A stretch of DNA of 64,000 nucleotides from RHLJ01 sp965601955 (lineage in GTDB: Bacteria > Bacteroidota > Rhodothermia > Balneolales > Balneolaceae): the NCBI GenBank assembly GCA_965601955.1, contig OZ271855.1:496001-560000 (forward strand). The letters are read 5' to 3'. This document shows, one piece after another, positions 48,701 through 56,751 of the stretch. Position 1 is the first letter of the stretch. Each line of letters opens with the position of its first letter. A model generated the notes under the pieces. That model was not told the DNA's origin and made no database searches. It saw nothing but the letters and a program-made list of their open reading frames with translations. The position numbers and the translations under genes were made by a program.

Positions 48701-48877
48701 TAAAAACCGGTTACCGGTAATTCGTTTAATAATACCCCAAACCGGGTGGTTATCTCCATCTATCCCTTCTATCCAGCAGGCAGAAACTCCGGTTACTTTG
48801 GAGAGCCATTTAAATAGTGATTTTGCCTTGCGATGCGAGGAGATATGCTTTTCTCTCATTCCATAGTAAAGCCCCAT
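45752..48877 (-). CDS. FG-GAP beta-propeller surface protein with T9SS sorting domain (copy F)
   Basis: 1041 residues. The shared pre-signal extension (SLFKWLSKVTGVSACW, GIIKRITGNRFLVRSR) spans about 20-68 and the signal ends VQAQ. Seven blades include GDINGDGYDDLIIGA and the less canonical GDINGDSIDDVTIGA. The region just before the T9SS tail (about 850-945) differs from its sisters (LQTEQVHELSEDASITLEVQ), so part of the C-terminal module has a separate history. The T9SS tail reads NYPNPFNPNTTIEYGVP to KLTLIK. A TGCCA pair lies 71 nt upstream. The next upstream feature is a degraded operon. Confidence 0.92.
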   Translation of the reverse strand: MGLYYGMREKHISSHRKAKSLFKWLSKVTGVSACWIEGIDGDNHPVWGIIKRITGNRFLVRSRRLATASLLGASLTMLSPGVQAQSVDSLNVSDFRGINGFSLNGTVTSGRVGADGLAFGDINGDGYDDLIIGAGGPDEAYIIFGSSDGFDSALDLSSLNGDNGFILKGNNENGGENFGSSVASGDINGDGVDDVIIGAPNGTVKPDGVDGNEGEVYVVFGHTDGFDSSIDFSLLVDGTNGFVMVGEYDSQDYTGMAVSSGDINGDSIDDVTIGAIRNGDIYYQGMVYVVFGQTDAFADTLQLENLDASTSGFKIAGNPSGGGNVYFGDALGTGDINGDGIEDVLAGGDRAYYYAGSTAVVFGQTTTFADTVQVSDLDGSDGFQIGATIGYNYLGASISSGDINGDGIDDLIVGATGYGRNYTSAGEIMVVFGGTSFPSVFDDTSLNGDNGFFLEGLPVSSAYIGETVSSADLDGDGMDEIIVGNSKISTNDGSVYVIFGFDDTSVSQFELSSLDGDNGFTLSGTGRERMGTTVLASDINGDSIDEVIMGAPNNGADNNGVVYVFSNTMNQIIDGNEGFRLLSSPTNGTVFDELLGDFWTQGLAGSDDPGGDDTVWMWDDVTQAWAALSNQNTDSLTAGHGFLSFIFEDDNHTAAGNAGFPKRVSASQFGGDETLNSGTIDAVSDLGDGDLFLAGNPFTSTIDWDSTAVSKTNLSNSIYVYDAAGSAWLTWNGTTGDANNGEIAPFQGFFIEAFGGTGSLSIGEGAISDAAGVFLKEIPADPKILKLQAEAGDFTANAWLSFQQGGELGRDSFDGLALTPLSSSYLTLATLIEDETELKINALPSNHDEQLRFPLLLSGLGLDAQTARLSFEGLEDFEGWTIAIHDLQTEQVHELSEDASITLEVQQVQAKEMVQPGLPTPASVKAKTEGGHRFELALIPGTSVSNEAISDLPEVTELQQNYPNPFNPNTTIEYGVPQAGLVNLEVFDLMGRKVATLVNGEQQSAGRYAVRFDASRLASGTYIYRLTAGSTSLTKKLTLIK

Positions 48878-48947
48878 GAGAACTATCCTTATCTTTAATA
48901 AAGTTGCTAATGAGCGAAAAACTTAAAATCCTACCCACAAATAGGCG

Positions 48948-48973
48948 TGCCAATAACTCTAACATCTATGCCA
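48948..48973 (-). promoter_or_regulatory. TGCCA direct repeats, 21-bp spacing (operator candidate, copy F)
   Basis: TGCCA at 48948 and at 48969, exactly 21 bp apart, 71 nt before the copy F start codon. The same spacing and word occur before copies B and H and before the degraded operon. Confidence 0.6.
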
Positions 48974-49372
48974 TGCGCCATCTTAGAGTTTCAAATGCTT
49001 ATAGTTAACAGTAGTCGTTTTTTGTGAAGTTTTTTCAGGGCGTACGAAATATGATCAAGGGTAGTATTGTGAAAACCGGCTAGTTATACCCACATATAAC
49101 CCGAGAAAGTTATACCCAATACAAGCCGTCAATATTTCACGGCGCTTCCAATTTGCGGGTGAATGCTACAAGTTAGAGAATGAATCATGAGCACAAATCA
49201 GCAGATGAGTAATATGTACAAACCAGAACCTGATGACTTTATACAAGAAGTCATCAATTAAACGGTTATTCCATGCAGTAAACAGAAAAAGTGCGGTCAA
49301 ACACTTTTTCAGGGTTATGACTTTTCCTTTTGGGTATCATTAGCGTGTTTTAGAATTCCTTTGGCCGTTTTA
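48974..49372. other. Non-coding stretch upstream of copy F
   Basis: No convincing gene. It holds two GTTATACCC words at 49083 and 49109, a 24-codon plus-strand ORF (49187-49261) without a good ribosome-binding site, and a 9-bp hairpin at 49285-49310 (GAAAAAGTG/CACTTTTTC) that is followed by TGTTT on the minus strand and could end transcription from the degraded operon. Confidence 0.4.
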
Positions 49373-49688
49373 CTTTTTGATAGCGTAAGCACTGCCAGGA
49401 TTCCCAACTTTTAAAGTTGTCCAGTTTTAAAAGAAAGGGTGGCTATGTCGGGCACACCCCTCCTAGGGTATTTTATAGTAAAGGTTACTTTTCCATCAAG
49501 CGTATTGGGTAACGCGTTGATGGTAAGAGTTTCTTCTAGAGCTCTGTTTAGAAATTGATACCCACTCATTGCTATATACCTTAGTTCCATTTTGTAAAAT
49601 TGTGAATTAGCTAGAGACCGTAAAATTTCTTATCTGGGTTATATTCTAATAAAATACCCGTAACCGCTTTCGACAACCTTTTGAAAGT
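49373..49688 (-). pseudogene. Degraded miniature FG-GAP / PID-CTERM operon
   Basis: Three pieces in family order on the minus strand. At 49614-49688, TFKRLSKAVTG resembles the pre-signal extension (FKWLSK-VTG) but has no start and ends in a stop. At 49411-49590, a 59-codon fragment contains LEETLTINALP and IATLSFKTG, like the LKINALP and AMLSFEG parts of the C-terminal module. At 49373-49407, LGILA and, after a one-base loss, AYAIKK match the PIDGG-protein tail. All blades and the T9SS tail are gone. The similarities are short and judged by eye. Confidence 0.6.
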
Positions 49689-49792
49689 GTATGTTGTAGT
49701 CAGCTGTTACTGTTTATCAAAAAAGCAGGTGTGAATTAAGTTACGGGCATCATTATTTTTGGTAATGATATGGGCACAAAAGAAGATATTTG

Positions 49793-49818
49793 TGCCATTT
49801 GTGATAAGAGGTGTGCCA
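49793..49818 (-). promoter_or_regulatory. TGCCA direct repeats, 21-bp spacing, in front of the degraded operon
   Basis: TGCCA at 49793 and TGCCAAA at 49814, 21 bp apart, about 105 nt before the remnant of the N-terminal extension. The site outlived the gene, or now serves something else. Confidence 0.55.
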
Positions 49819-49862
49819 AATTGCGTATTGGCTGTTTAAACCTGGCCTGGAAGTAGTAGGGA

Positions 49863-50333
49863 TTAAAGGTCTTTTTCTTCTTTACTCTTATCTCTCAGCT
49901 TTTTAAGGGCATAAGCTCCGCCTGCGGCTGCCAGGATTCCCAGTCCTCCATCGATAGGAGTTTGGTCAGGTTGATCAGGGAATTTAGGTTGTGCTACAAC
50001 GATTGTTGATAGTAAGAGTGCAAACGTAAATACATGTAGTATCTTCGAGATCATTAGTTTGAAGTGATGCGAAAGGGTAGAAGGTTGTTGGTTTCGGTCC
50101 GCAATCAGCTGTTCATTTTTAAACTGGATTGAGCCAAGTATCTCTTCATTTTTGCGAATGCAGGTTTGACAGGCTAGTTTAGAAACACCGTATACTTCAA
50201 CTCTACGAAGCTGAACGATATAGCGACCTACCAGGCGCTCCGTATTTTCTTCAGCATTGCAGAAGTCACAACGCCTGTTTTTTCCATGTGCATTAATTGT
50301 GGAGGTTGGTTCTTTTACTTTGATCAGTTCCAT
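49863..50333 (-). CDS. PID-CTERM-like protein with N-terminal zinc-ribbon-like domain (copy G)
   Basis: 156 residues. Cys pairs at 22/25 (RRCDFC) and 55/58 (LACQTC), with VGRYIVQLRRVEVYG between them. A membrane helix lies at about residues 99-114 (HVFTFALLLSTIVVAQ), then the PIDGG-hydrophobic tail with KKLRDKSKEEKDL. Its membrane segment is nearly identical at the DNA level to that of the short form at 61235-61489. It lies 11 nt after copy G and ends the operon H-G-small. Confidence 0.85.
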   Translation of the reverse strand: MELIKVKEPTSTINAHGKNRRCDFCNAEENTERLVGRYIVQLRRVEVYGVSKLACQTCIRKNEEILGSIQFKNEQLIADRNQQPSTLSHHFKLMISKILHVFTFALLLSTIVVAQPKFPDQPDQTPIDGGLGILAAAGGAYALKKLRDKSKEEKDL

Positions 50334-50344
50334 AGCATTTCCGG

Positions 50345-53300
50345 TTATTTAATTAAAGTGAGTTTTTTGGTAAGTGAAGTGCTGCCTGCCGTAAGCCGGT
50401 AGATATAGGTTCCACTGGCCAGTTGAGAAGCGTCAAAACGGACGACATACCGACCAGGCTGCTGCTGCCCACTATTCACTAAAGTGGCTACTTTGCGCCC
50501 CATCAAATCGAACACCTCCAACCGGACACGGCTTAGTTGTGGTACCTGGTAGTTAATGGTTGTGACCGGATTGAAGGGGTTCGGATAATTTTGTTGCAGC
50601 TCGAGCACCACCGGTACCAGGCCTTCCGTTTCATTACTCACCAGGTTATTAGGAATAAGAACGATTTGGAAGCGGAGTCCATCGGGCTTGCTCTTAACTG
50701 CAATTGGGTTAGGTACTGCCGGGGAGGCATCCATTGCTTTTTCGTTAGCACGCTGGATGTCTAGCTCCAGGCTTAGGCCAGGGTTGACCTGGTACTCCTC
50801 GCCTGTTTGCAGGTCACGAATTACAATGGACCATTCTTCAAAGTCTTCGAGGCCTTCAAAGGTAACTTCGGCCGTTTCAGCTTCTATTGCCCCGGAGATA
50901 GAAAGCGGAAGAATTATTTCTTCGGCTTGATCGATTGGCAAAGCATTGATTTGGAGATACTCCTGATTCTCTACGACTGTAGCCAATTGCAGGTATTTGG
51001 AAGTAAGTGGTTGTAAGGCCAACCCATCAAAGGCGTCACGATCCACCTGCCCTCCTTGCTGGAAGCTGAGCCAGGCATTGGCGGTGAAACCTCCGGCTTC
51101 AGCCTGGATCTTAAGAACTTTAGGATCGGCAGGTATTTGCCTACGAAACTCTTTTGCGGGGTCTGAAATAGCGCCTTCTCCTATGCTCAGGCTTCCGCTA
51201 CCGCCCATGCCCTGGATAAAGAATCCTTCGAAGGGCGCTACTTCTCCTTCATTGGCATCCCCGGCAGTACCATTCCAGGTACGCCATACCGAGCCAGCTG
51301 CATCATATATATAAATGGTATTGGAAAGGTTGGTTTTGGAAACGGCAGTGGAATCCCAATCGAAGGTAGACAGGTAGGGATTACCCACCAGGAAGAACCG
51401 GCCATCGCCTAGATTGCTTACCGGGTTTACAGTTCCGGTATCCATCACAGCACTATTAAAGATGTCGATCGTATTGAGTTTTTTGGGGAAGCCATCATCG
51501 GCACCATCAAAATCATCGTCGGAAAACACAAATGTCAGAAAGCCTAACCCGCGGGCCATATCCTGATTTGGGAGATTTGAGATAGCAGACCAGCTACCCT
51601 CGGCGCCTACGGTTTCGTCCCAAACCCATACGTTGTTGGTACCATCAGGATCGTCGGAGCCAGTAAAACCCTGGGTCCAAATGGGTTTTAGAAACTCATC
51701 CAGGATGCTCCCGGAAGTCGGGACAGCCAGAATGTGAAAACCTTCGCTCCCCGTTAGCTCTGTTGCTGCCGGGAGTTGGGTGAATACATAGGTCTCTCCC
51801 ACTAGAAGGTTTTCCCCAATATTGGCATCATGTGCCCCGATAATCACATCGTCCGCACCATCCCCATTGATATCCCCGCTGGCTAAGGCATACCCACTCT
51901 GGTCATTGGATGCAATTCCATTAAGGACAAAGCCCGTGCTGCCATCAAGGGAAGAAAGCTCTACAATGGAGGCAAACGCAGTGGATTTGCCAAACACGAC
52001 ATAGGTTGCTCCTGCGCCATTTTGCTCATTAGGATTAGCCTGGATTGCTCCAATAATCACATCATTGTACGTATCTCCATTGATATCCCCGCTGGCCACG
52101 ATAACCCCACTCTGATCACCGGCCTCAACTCCATTGATAATGAAGCCGGTGCTACCATCCAGCGTAGAAAGCACCAAGGTATCGGTAGTGGTATCATCAA
52201 AGCCAAACACTACATAGGTTTCTCCTGCAGAATTATTTTCCTCACCTAATCCAATAATCACATCGTCCTTGCCGTCTCCATTGATATCTCCGCTGGCCAC
52301 GGTGCGCTCATTCAGGTCATCGGAATCAACTCCACTAAGGACAAAGCCGGTACTACCATCCAGGGAGGTATGCTGTACGGTGGGGGCAAACGGAGTTGAT
52401 TTTCCAAACATCACATAGGTATCAAAACCGTAAATACCTGGCGCTCCTATAATTAGATCGTCTTCACCGTCCCCATTGATATCTCCGCTAGCCACATTCC
52501 AGCCATAATAATTATAACCATACATAGCGAAGGTAAAGCCGTTGCTACCATCCAGGGAAGAAAGCTCCAGGGTACTTATGGAAGTATTATCAAAGCCAAA
52601 CGCCACATGGGTATTCCCGTAGTAAGTGCCACCGTTATAAGGTGATCCGGGTGCTACAATAATCACATCGTCCTTGCCGTCCCCATTAATATCCCCGGTG
52701 GTGACGATATCTCCACTCTCATCATTGGATGCAACTCCATTAAGGACAAAGCCGTTGCTGCCATCCAGGGAAGAAAGCTCTACAATGGAGTCAAACGCCG
52801 TTGATTTACCAAATACCACGTAGGTTTCTCCGGAAAAACCTCCATTGGGAGATGCTTGCGGAGCCCCGATTATTATATCGGCTATCCCGTCCCCATTGAT
52901 ATCCCCGCTGGCCACGGCTGTTCCGCTGAGATCATTCCCATCAACCCCATTAAGTGTAAAACCGGTACTACCATCTAGGGAAGAAAGCTCCAGGGTGTCC
53001 GCAAAAACCGTCGTTTTACCAAACACCACGTAAGTTTCCCCGGAATTGCTTGCATTGGGATTCGCTTGATGTGCTCCAATAATCACATCATCGATCCCAT
53101 CCCCGTTGACGTCCCCGCTGGCCAAAGAAAACCCACTTTCATCACGAGCCTCAACCCCATGAAGGGCAAACCCATTGGCGCCCGTTAAGTTAATCAAATC
53201 GATCCCGGTTTGGGCCTGCAGTGGATTTGTGGGAAATAATAATGCCCCACTCAGCACGACCAGGGATGCCGCGGCTTTCGCGAACCGGCTTTTTACTAAA

Positions 53301-53476
53301 AACCGGTTTGCGGTAATTCGTTTAATAATACCCCATACCGGGTGGTTCTGCTCGTCGATGCCTTCTATCCAGCAGGCATTCACGCCTGCTATTTTTGTGA
53401 GCCACTTATATAGAGATCGGGCTTTTCGCTTTTGGACATTTATTGGGTTAAATGTATTTGGAGGCTTCTCAATCAT
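50345..53476 (-). CDS. FG-GAP beta-propeller surface protein with T9SS sorting domain (copy G)
   Basis: Taken from the ATG at 53476 (1043 residues, MIEKPPNTFNPINVQKRKAR); an AGGTG site precedes it and it starts 10 nt after the copy H stop. A longer frame to 53590 would overlap copy H and I reject it. The pre-signal extension is the most divergent of the set (SLYKWLTKIAGVNACW, ANRFLVKSRF). The seven blades are more regular than in other copies and are linked by NGV-containing strands (GFVLNGVASNDESG). The conserved module and T9SS tail follow; the last 230 bp are almost identical to copy H. Confidence 0.92.
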   Translation of the reverse strand: MIEKPPNTFNPINVQKRKARSLYKWLTKIAGVNACWIEGIDEQNHPVWGIIKRITANRFLVKSRFAKAAASLVVLSGALLFPTNPLQAQTGIDLINLTGANGFALHGVEARDESGFSLASGDVNGDGIDDVIIGAHQANPNASNSGETYVVFGKTTVFADTLELSSLDGSTGFTLNGVDGNDLSGTAVASGDINGDGIADIIIGAPQASPNGGFSGETYVVFGKSTAFDSIVELSSLDGSNGFVLNGVASNDESGDIVTTGDINGDGKDDVIIVAPGSPYNGGTYYGNTHVAFGFDNTSISTLELSSLDGSNGFTFAMYGYNYYGWNVASGDINGDGEDDLIIGAPGIYGFDTYVMFGKSTPFAPTVQHTSLDGSTGFVLSGVDSDDLNERTVASGDINGDGKDDVIIGLGEENNSAGETYVVFGFDDTTTDTLVLSTLDGSTGFIINGVEAGDQSGVIVASGDINGDTYNDVIIGAIQANPNEQNGAGATYVVFGKSTAFASIVELSSLDGSTGFVLNGIASNDQSGYALASGDINGDGADDVIIGAHDANIGENLLVGETYVFTQLPAATELTGSEGFHILAVPTSGSILDEFLKPIWTQGFTGSDDPDGTNNVWVWDETVGAEGSWSAISNLPNQDMARGLGFLTFVFSDDDFDGADDGFPKKLNTIDIFNSAVMDTGTVNPVSNLGDGRFFLVGNPYLSTFDWDSTAVSKTNLSNTIYIYDAAGSVWRTWNGTAGDANEGEVAPFEGFFIQGMGGSGSLSIGEGAISDPAKEFRRQIPADPKVLKIQAEAGGFTANAWLSFQQGGQVDRDAFDGLALQPLTSKYLQLATVVENQEYLQINALPIDQAEEIILPLSISGAIEAETAEVTFEGLEDFEEWSIVIRDLQTGEEYQVNPGLSLELDIQRANEKAMDASPAVPNPIAVKSKPDGLRFQIVLIPNNLVSNETEGLVPVVLELQQNYPNPFNPVTTINYQVPQLSRVRLEVFDLMGRKVATLVNSGQQQPGRYVVRFDASQLASGTYIYRLTAGSTSLTKKLTLIK

Positions 53477-53486
53477 ACGGCACCTG

Positions 53487-56400
53487 TTATTTGATAAGCG
53501 TAAGTTTTTTGATAAGTGAAGTGCTGCCTGCTGTAAGCCGGTAGATATAAGTTCCACTGGCCAGTTGAGAAGCATCAAAACGGACGACATACCGACCAGG
53601 CTGCTGCTGCTCGCTATTCACTAAAGTGGCTACTTTGCGCCCCATCAAATCGAACACCTCCAACCGGACACGGCTTAGTCGTGGTACCTGGTAGTTAATG
53701 GTTGTGACCGGATTGAAGGGGTTCGGATAATTTTGTTGCAGCTCAAGAGCATCCGGTAAGACATCTTCTAGCTCATTGTTTACCTGAGTATGAGGGATAA
53801 ACACGACCTGAAAGCGATGCCCATCGGGCTTGCTCTTAGCTGCAACTGGGTTAGGTACTGCAGGGGAGGCATCCATTGCTTTTTCGTTAACACGCTGGAT
53901 GTCCAGCTCCAATGGCTGATCGGGATAGACCTGGTACTCCTGATCTGTTTGTAGGTCCTGGATTATAATGGACCATTCTTCAAAGTCCTCGAGGCCTTCA
54001 AACGAAAGGCTTGCCGTTTCGGCTTCAATAGTCCCAGACATGGAAAGTGGAATTTGAAGTTCTTCGCTTTGATCTGCCGGGAGCGCATTTATTTGCAGTA
54101 TATCTTGGTTGTCTATAACGGTAGCCAGTTGCAGGTAAGAAGAAGTAAAGGGTTTCAGATACAAGCCATCAAAAGCGTCTCTTCCGATTTCTCCTCCCTG
54201 TTGGAAACTCAGCCAGGCATTGGCGGTGAAGCCTCCAGCCTCGGCCTGGATCTTGAGGATTTTAGGCTCGGTGGGTACCTGCTTAAGGAATATCCCTGCA
54301 GAATCCGAAATAGCTCCCTCTCCCATACTCAAGCTGCCGCTTCCGCCCATACCCTGGACAAAGAAACCCTGGAAGGGAGCAATTTCTCCTTCATTAGCAT
54401 CCCCGGTAGTACCATTCCAGGAGTGCCAAACTGAGTCAGCGGCATCATATACATAAATAACATTGGAGAGGTTGGTTTTGGAGACGGCCGTAGAATCCCA
54501 GTCGATGGTAAACCCGAAGGGGTTTCCTGCCAGGAAGAAATCACCATCACCAAGCCCGGATATTGGATTGATAGTCCCGGAGTTGAACGTGCCATTCCCT
54601 GCAAATTGGGAAACCGAAACACGTTTAGGAAAGCCTGAGTCACCGGCTCCACCAAAATTATCGTCACTAAAAATATAGGATAAGAATCCATGACCGGCAG
54701 CCAGCGAGTCGGTACTTTGATTACTAAGAGCAGTCCAGGCCTGCGTATTAGAATCCCACATCCAGGCGGTATCGTTTCCATCAGGGTTATCGGAGCCGGT
54801 AGAGCCCTGTGTCCACAATGTGCCTAACAGTTCGTCAAAAATCTTACCATGGGTAGGGGCGGAAAGCAGCCGGTAGTTTTCGCCACCGCTAATGGTTTGG
54901 TTAATGGTATTAAAAAAGACTTCGGCTACCCCTTCTCTGCCGATTGAACTAGGTATTATTACTCCTGTTGCATGAGCGTCGTTATTACCGGATATAATTT
55001 CATAAAAACCGTCCCCGTCCAGGTCACCGGCAGCGAAAGAACCCCCTATTCTTTCTGATCCTTTGATGATAAAGCCATTATCGCCATCGAGTGACGAGAG
55101 CTGAAATTCCGAAACAGAGGTGTCATCAAATCCAAATATGACATAGACAGTGCCTACCCTTGAGTAAGCATAAGAACTACCCGTGATAAGCTCATCCATT
55201 CCATCCCCGTTTAAGTCGACGGAAGCAAAACCTTCTCCGGTTCTATCACCGTCATTTATCCCGTCAAAAAAGAAGCCGTTGGTGCCATCCAGGGAGGAGT
55301 CATCTACTACCGGGGAGAAGGCGTCACTCTTTCCAAATAGCACATAATTTTCTCCATAATACGTCGGATTAAAAGTAGAAGTGTAATCCCTGCCGTAGCC
55401 ATTAGTATTTACAAACAGGTCATCGTATCCGTCTCCGTTTACATCCCCACTACCAATAGAATTACCGAAATAATTTTGCGCGGCGGTTCCCCTGAACCGG
55501 AATCCGTTGGACCCATCCAGATTACTCACGTTCAGGCTGTCAGCAAAGGTATCCGATTGTCCAAATACCACATACACATCTCCGTACCATATATAGCTGT
55601 CTCCATACCTGTTTGGGGCGCCTATCAGCACATCCTCAAATCCATCTCCGTTGATATTTCCAGAGGCCAGACTACTTCCTGCAGCTCCTTTATACTCGTT
55701 TCCCAAAATCACAAAACCGGAATTATTTGCCTCCAAAGAGCTAAGCTGAAGGGTATCCGGAAAAGTGGCGTTACCAAAAACCACATAAGTTTGGCCTGCC
55801 TCGTCCACCCCATTAGGTGATGTCCGGGGAGCCCCAATAAGCATATCTGCAGCTGTATCCCCGGTGATATTTCCGGTTGCAAGACTTCGGCCAGTGTTTG
55901 AACCATTTTCTCCTACAAGTACAAAACCGTTGGTGCCGTCTGCTATATCTGAGATCTGGATAAGGGAAGAGAATGCCGAACTTTTACCAAACACCACATG
56001 TACGGTATTCCTTTGGCCTCCAATAATGATATCGTCAAACCCATCTCCGTTAATATCATCAGAAGCTACCGCAGTTCCATTTTGAGCACCGTTACTCGTT
56101 CCATATAATGCAAACCCGTTTACTCCATCCAAAGAGGTTAGGGTAATGGAAGAATTGAAGCCGGACGAAGTTCCAAAAAGAACGGCAATTTGGCCGGGAG
56201 AATTATTCGTATTAGCAGGGCCGCCAGCGCCAGCTGCCCCTACAACGAGATCCTCAAATCCATCCCCGTTTATATCGCCGATGGCTATAGATCCTCCGAG
56301 GTTATCAGCATAGGACGAGCCGGTAAGGGTGAAACCGTTTTGACCCCGGAAAGTGGAGGCCTCAACCGTACTTTGAGCGTTCGCCGAAGGACTAAGCAAA

Positions 56401-56618
56401 CACAATGAGGCTCCCAATATAGAGGCGGCGGCAAGACGCCTGCTCTGTACTAAAAACCTATTTCCAGTAATTCGTTTGATTATTCCCCAGACAGGAAACT
56501 TATGTTCATCGATATTTTCGATCCAGCATGCGTCCACTCCTGTTACTTTTGCCAGCCATTTATAGAGGGACCGAACACTTCGGTTATGGCTACCCATAAC
56601 AATTACACGCTCATTCAT
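53487..56618 (-). CDS. FG-GAP beta-propeller surface protein with T9SS sorting domain (copy H)
   Basis: 1043 residues. Leader MNERVIVMGSHNRSV, then the extension (SLYKWLAKVTGVDACW; here ENIDEHKFP replaces the usual EG.D..NHP), signal ending ANAQ. Seven blades; the third is weak (GNITGDTAADMLIGA). The conserved module and T9SS tail follow (NYPNPFNPVTTINYQVP). It is the first gene of the operon H-G-small and, unlike the others, is followed directly by another large gene and not by its own small gene. A TGCCA-type pair lies 85 nt upstream and HTCS copy I is just beyond. Confidence 0.92.
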   Translation of the reverse strand: MNERVIVMGSHNRSVRSLYKWLAKVTGVDACWIENIDEHKFPVWGIIKRITGNRFLVQSRRLAAASILGASLCLLSPSANAQSTVEASTFRGQNGFTLTGSSYADNLGGSIAIGDINGDGFEDLVVGAAGAGGPANTNNSPGQIAVLFGTSSGFNSSITLTSLDGVNGFALYGTSNGAQNGTAVASDDINGDGFDDIIIGGQRNTVHVVFGKSSAFSSLIQISDIADGTNGFVLVGENGSNTGRSLATGNITGDTAADMLIGAPRTSPNGVDEAGQTYVVFGNATFPDTLQLSSLEANNSGFVILGNEYKGAAGSSLASGNINGDGFEDVLIGAPNRYGDSYIWYGDVYVVFGQSDTFADSLNVSNLDGSNGFRFRGTAAQNYFGNSIGSGDVNGDGYDDLFVNTNGYGRDYTSTFNPTYYGENYVLFGKSDAFSPVVDDSSLDGTNGFFFDGINDGDRTGEGFASVDLNGDGMDELITGSSYAYSRVGTVYVIFGFDDTSVSEFQLSSLDGDNGFIIKGSERIGGSFAAGDLDGDGFYEIISGNNDAHATGVIIPSSIGREGVAEVFFNTINQTISGGENYRLLSAPTHGKIFDELLGTLWTQGSTGSDNPDGNDTAWMWDSNTQAWTALSNQSTDSLAAGHGFLSYIFSDDNFGGAGDSGFPKRVSVSQFAGNGTFNSGTINPISGLGDGDFFLAGNPFGFTIDWDSTAVSKTNLSNVIYVYDAADSVWHSWNGTTGDANEGEIAPFQGFFVQGMGGSGSLSMGEGAISDSAGIFLKQVPTEPKILKIQAEAGGFTANAWLSFQQGGEIGRDAFDGLYLKPFTSSYLQLATVIDNQDILQINALPADQSEELQIPLSMSGTIEAETASLSFEGLEDFEEWSIIIQDLQTDQEYQVYPDQPLELDIQRVNEKAMDASPAVPNPVAAKSKPDGHRFQVVFIPHTQVNNELEDVLPDALELQQNYPNPFNPVTTINYQVPRLSRVRLEVFDLMGRKVATLVNSEQQQPGRYVVRFDASQLASGTYIYRLTAGSTSLIKKLTLIK

Positions 56619-56702
56619 AATTTATCTACCCAGTTTTTATAGTCTTAATTAAGCAATGATTACTTGTATGGCTTAAGCTATGATTGCTTACCTGAAAGGA
56701 TG

Positions 56703-56729
56703 TGCCGAATACCTGAAGAGATGTACCAA
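56703..56729 (-). promoter_or_regulatory. TGCCGA/TACCAA direct repeats, 21-bp spacing (operator candidate, operon H-G)
   Basis: ACCTGAAAGGATGTGCCGA is followed by ACCTGAAGAGATGTACCAA; the TGCC/TACC words start at 56703 and 56724, 21 bp apart, and the similarity covers nearly the full 21-bp unit. The nearer copy lies 85 nt before the copy H start codon. Confidence 0.6.
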
Positions 56730-56751
56730 TTAATCCAGCTTCGAAAGAAAA

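Noticed and set aside
49187..49261. 24-codon plus-strand ORF (MSTNQQMSNMYKPEPDD...)
   Set aside because: No clear ribosome-binding site and no further support; kept only as a remark in the non-coding region entry.
53477..53590. N-terminal extension of copy G overlapping copy H
   Set aside because: The ATG at 53476 has an AGGTG site and restores the usual 10-nt gap; the extra residues are the reverse-frame reading of the copy H tail.
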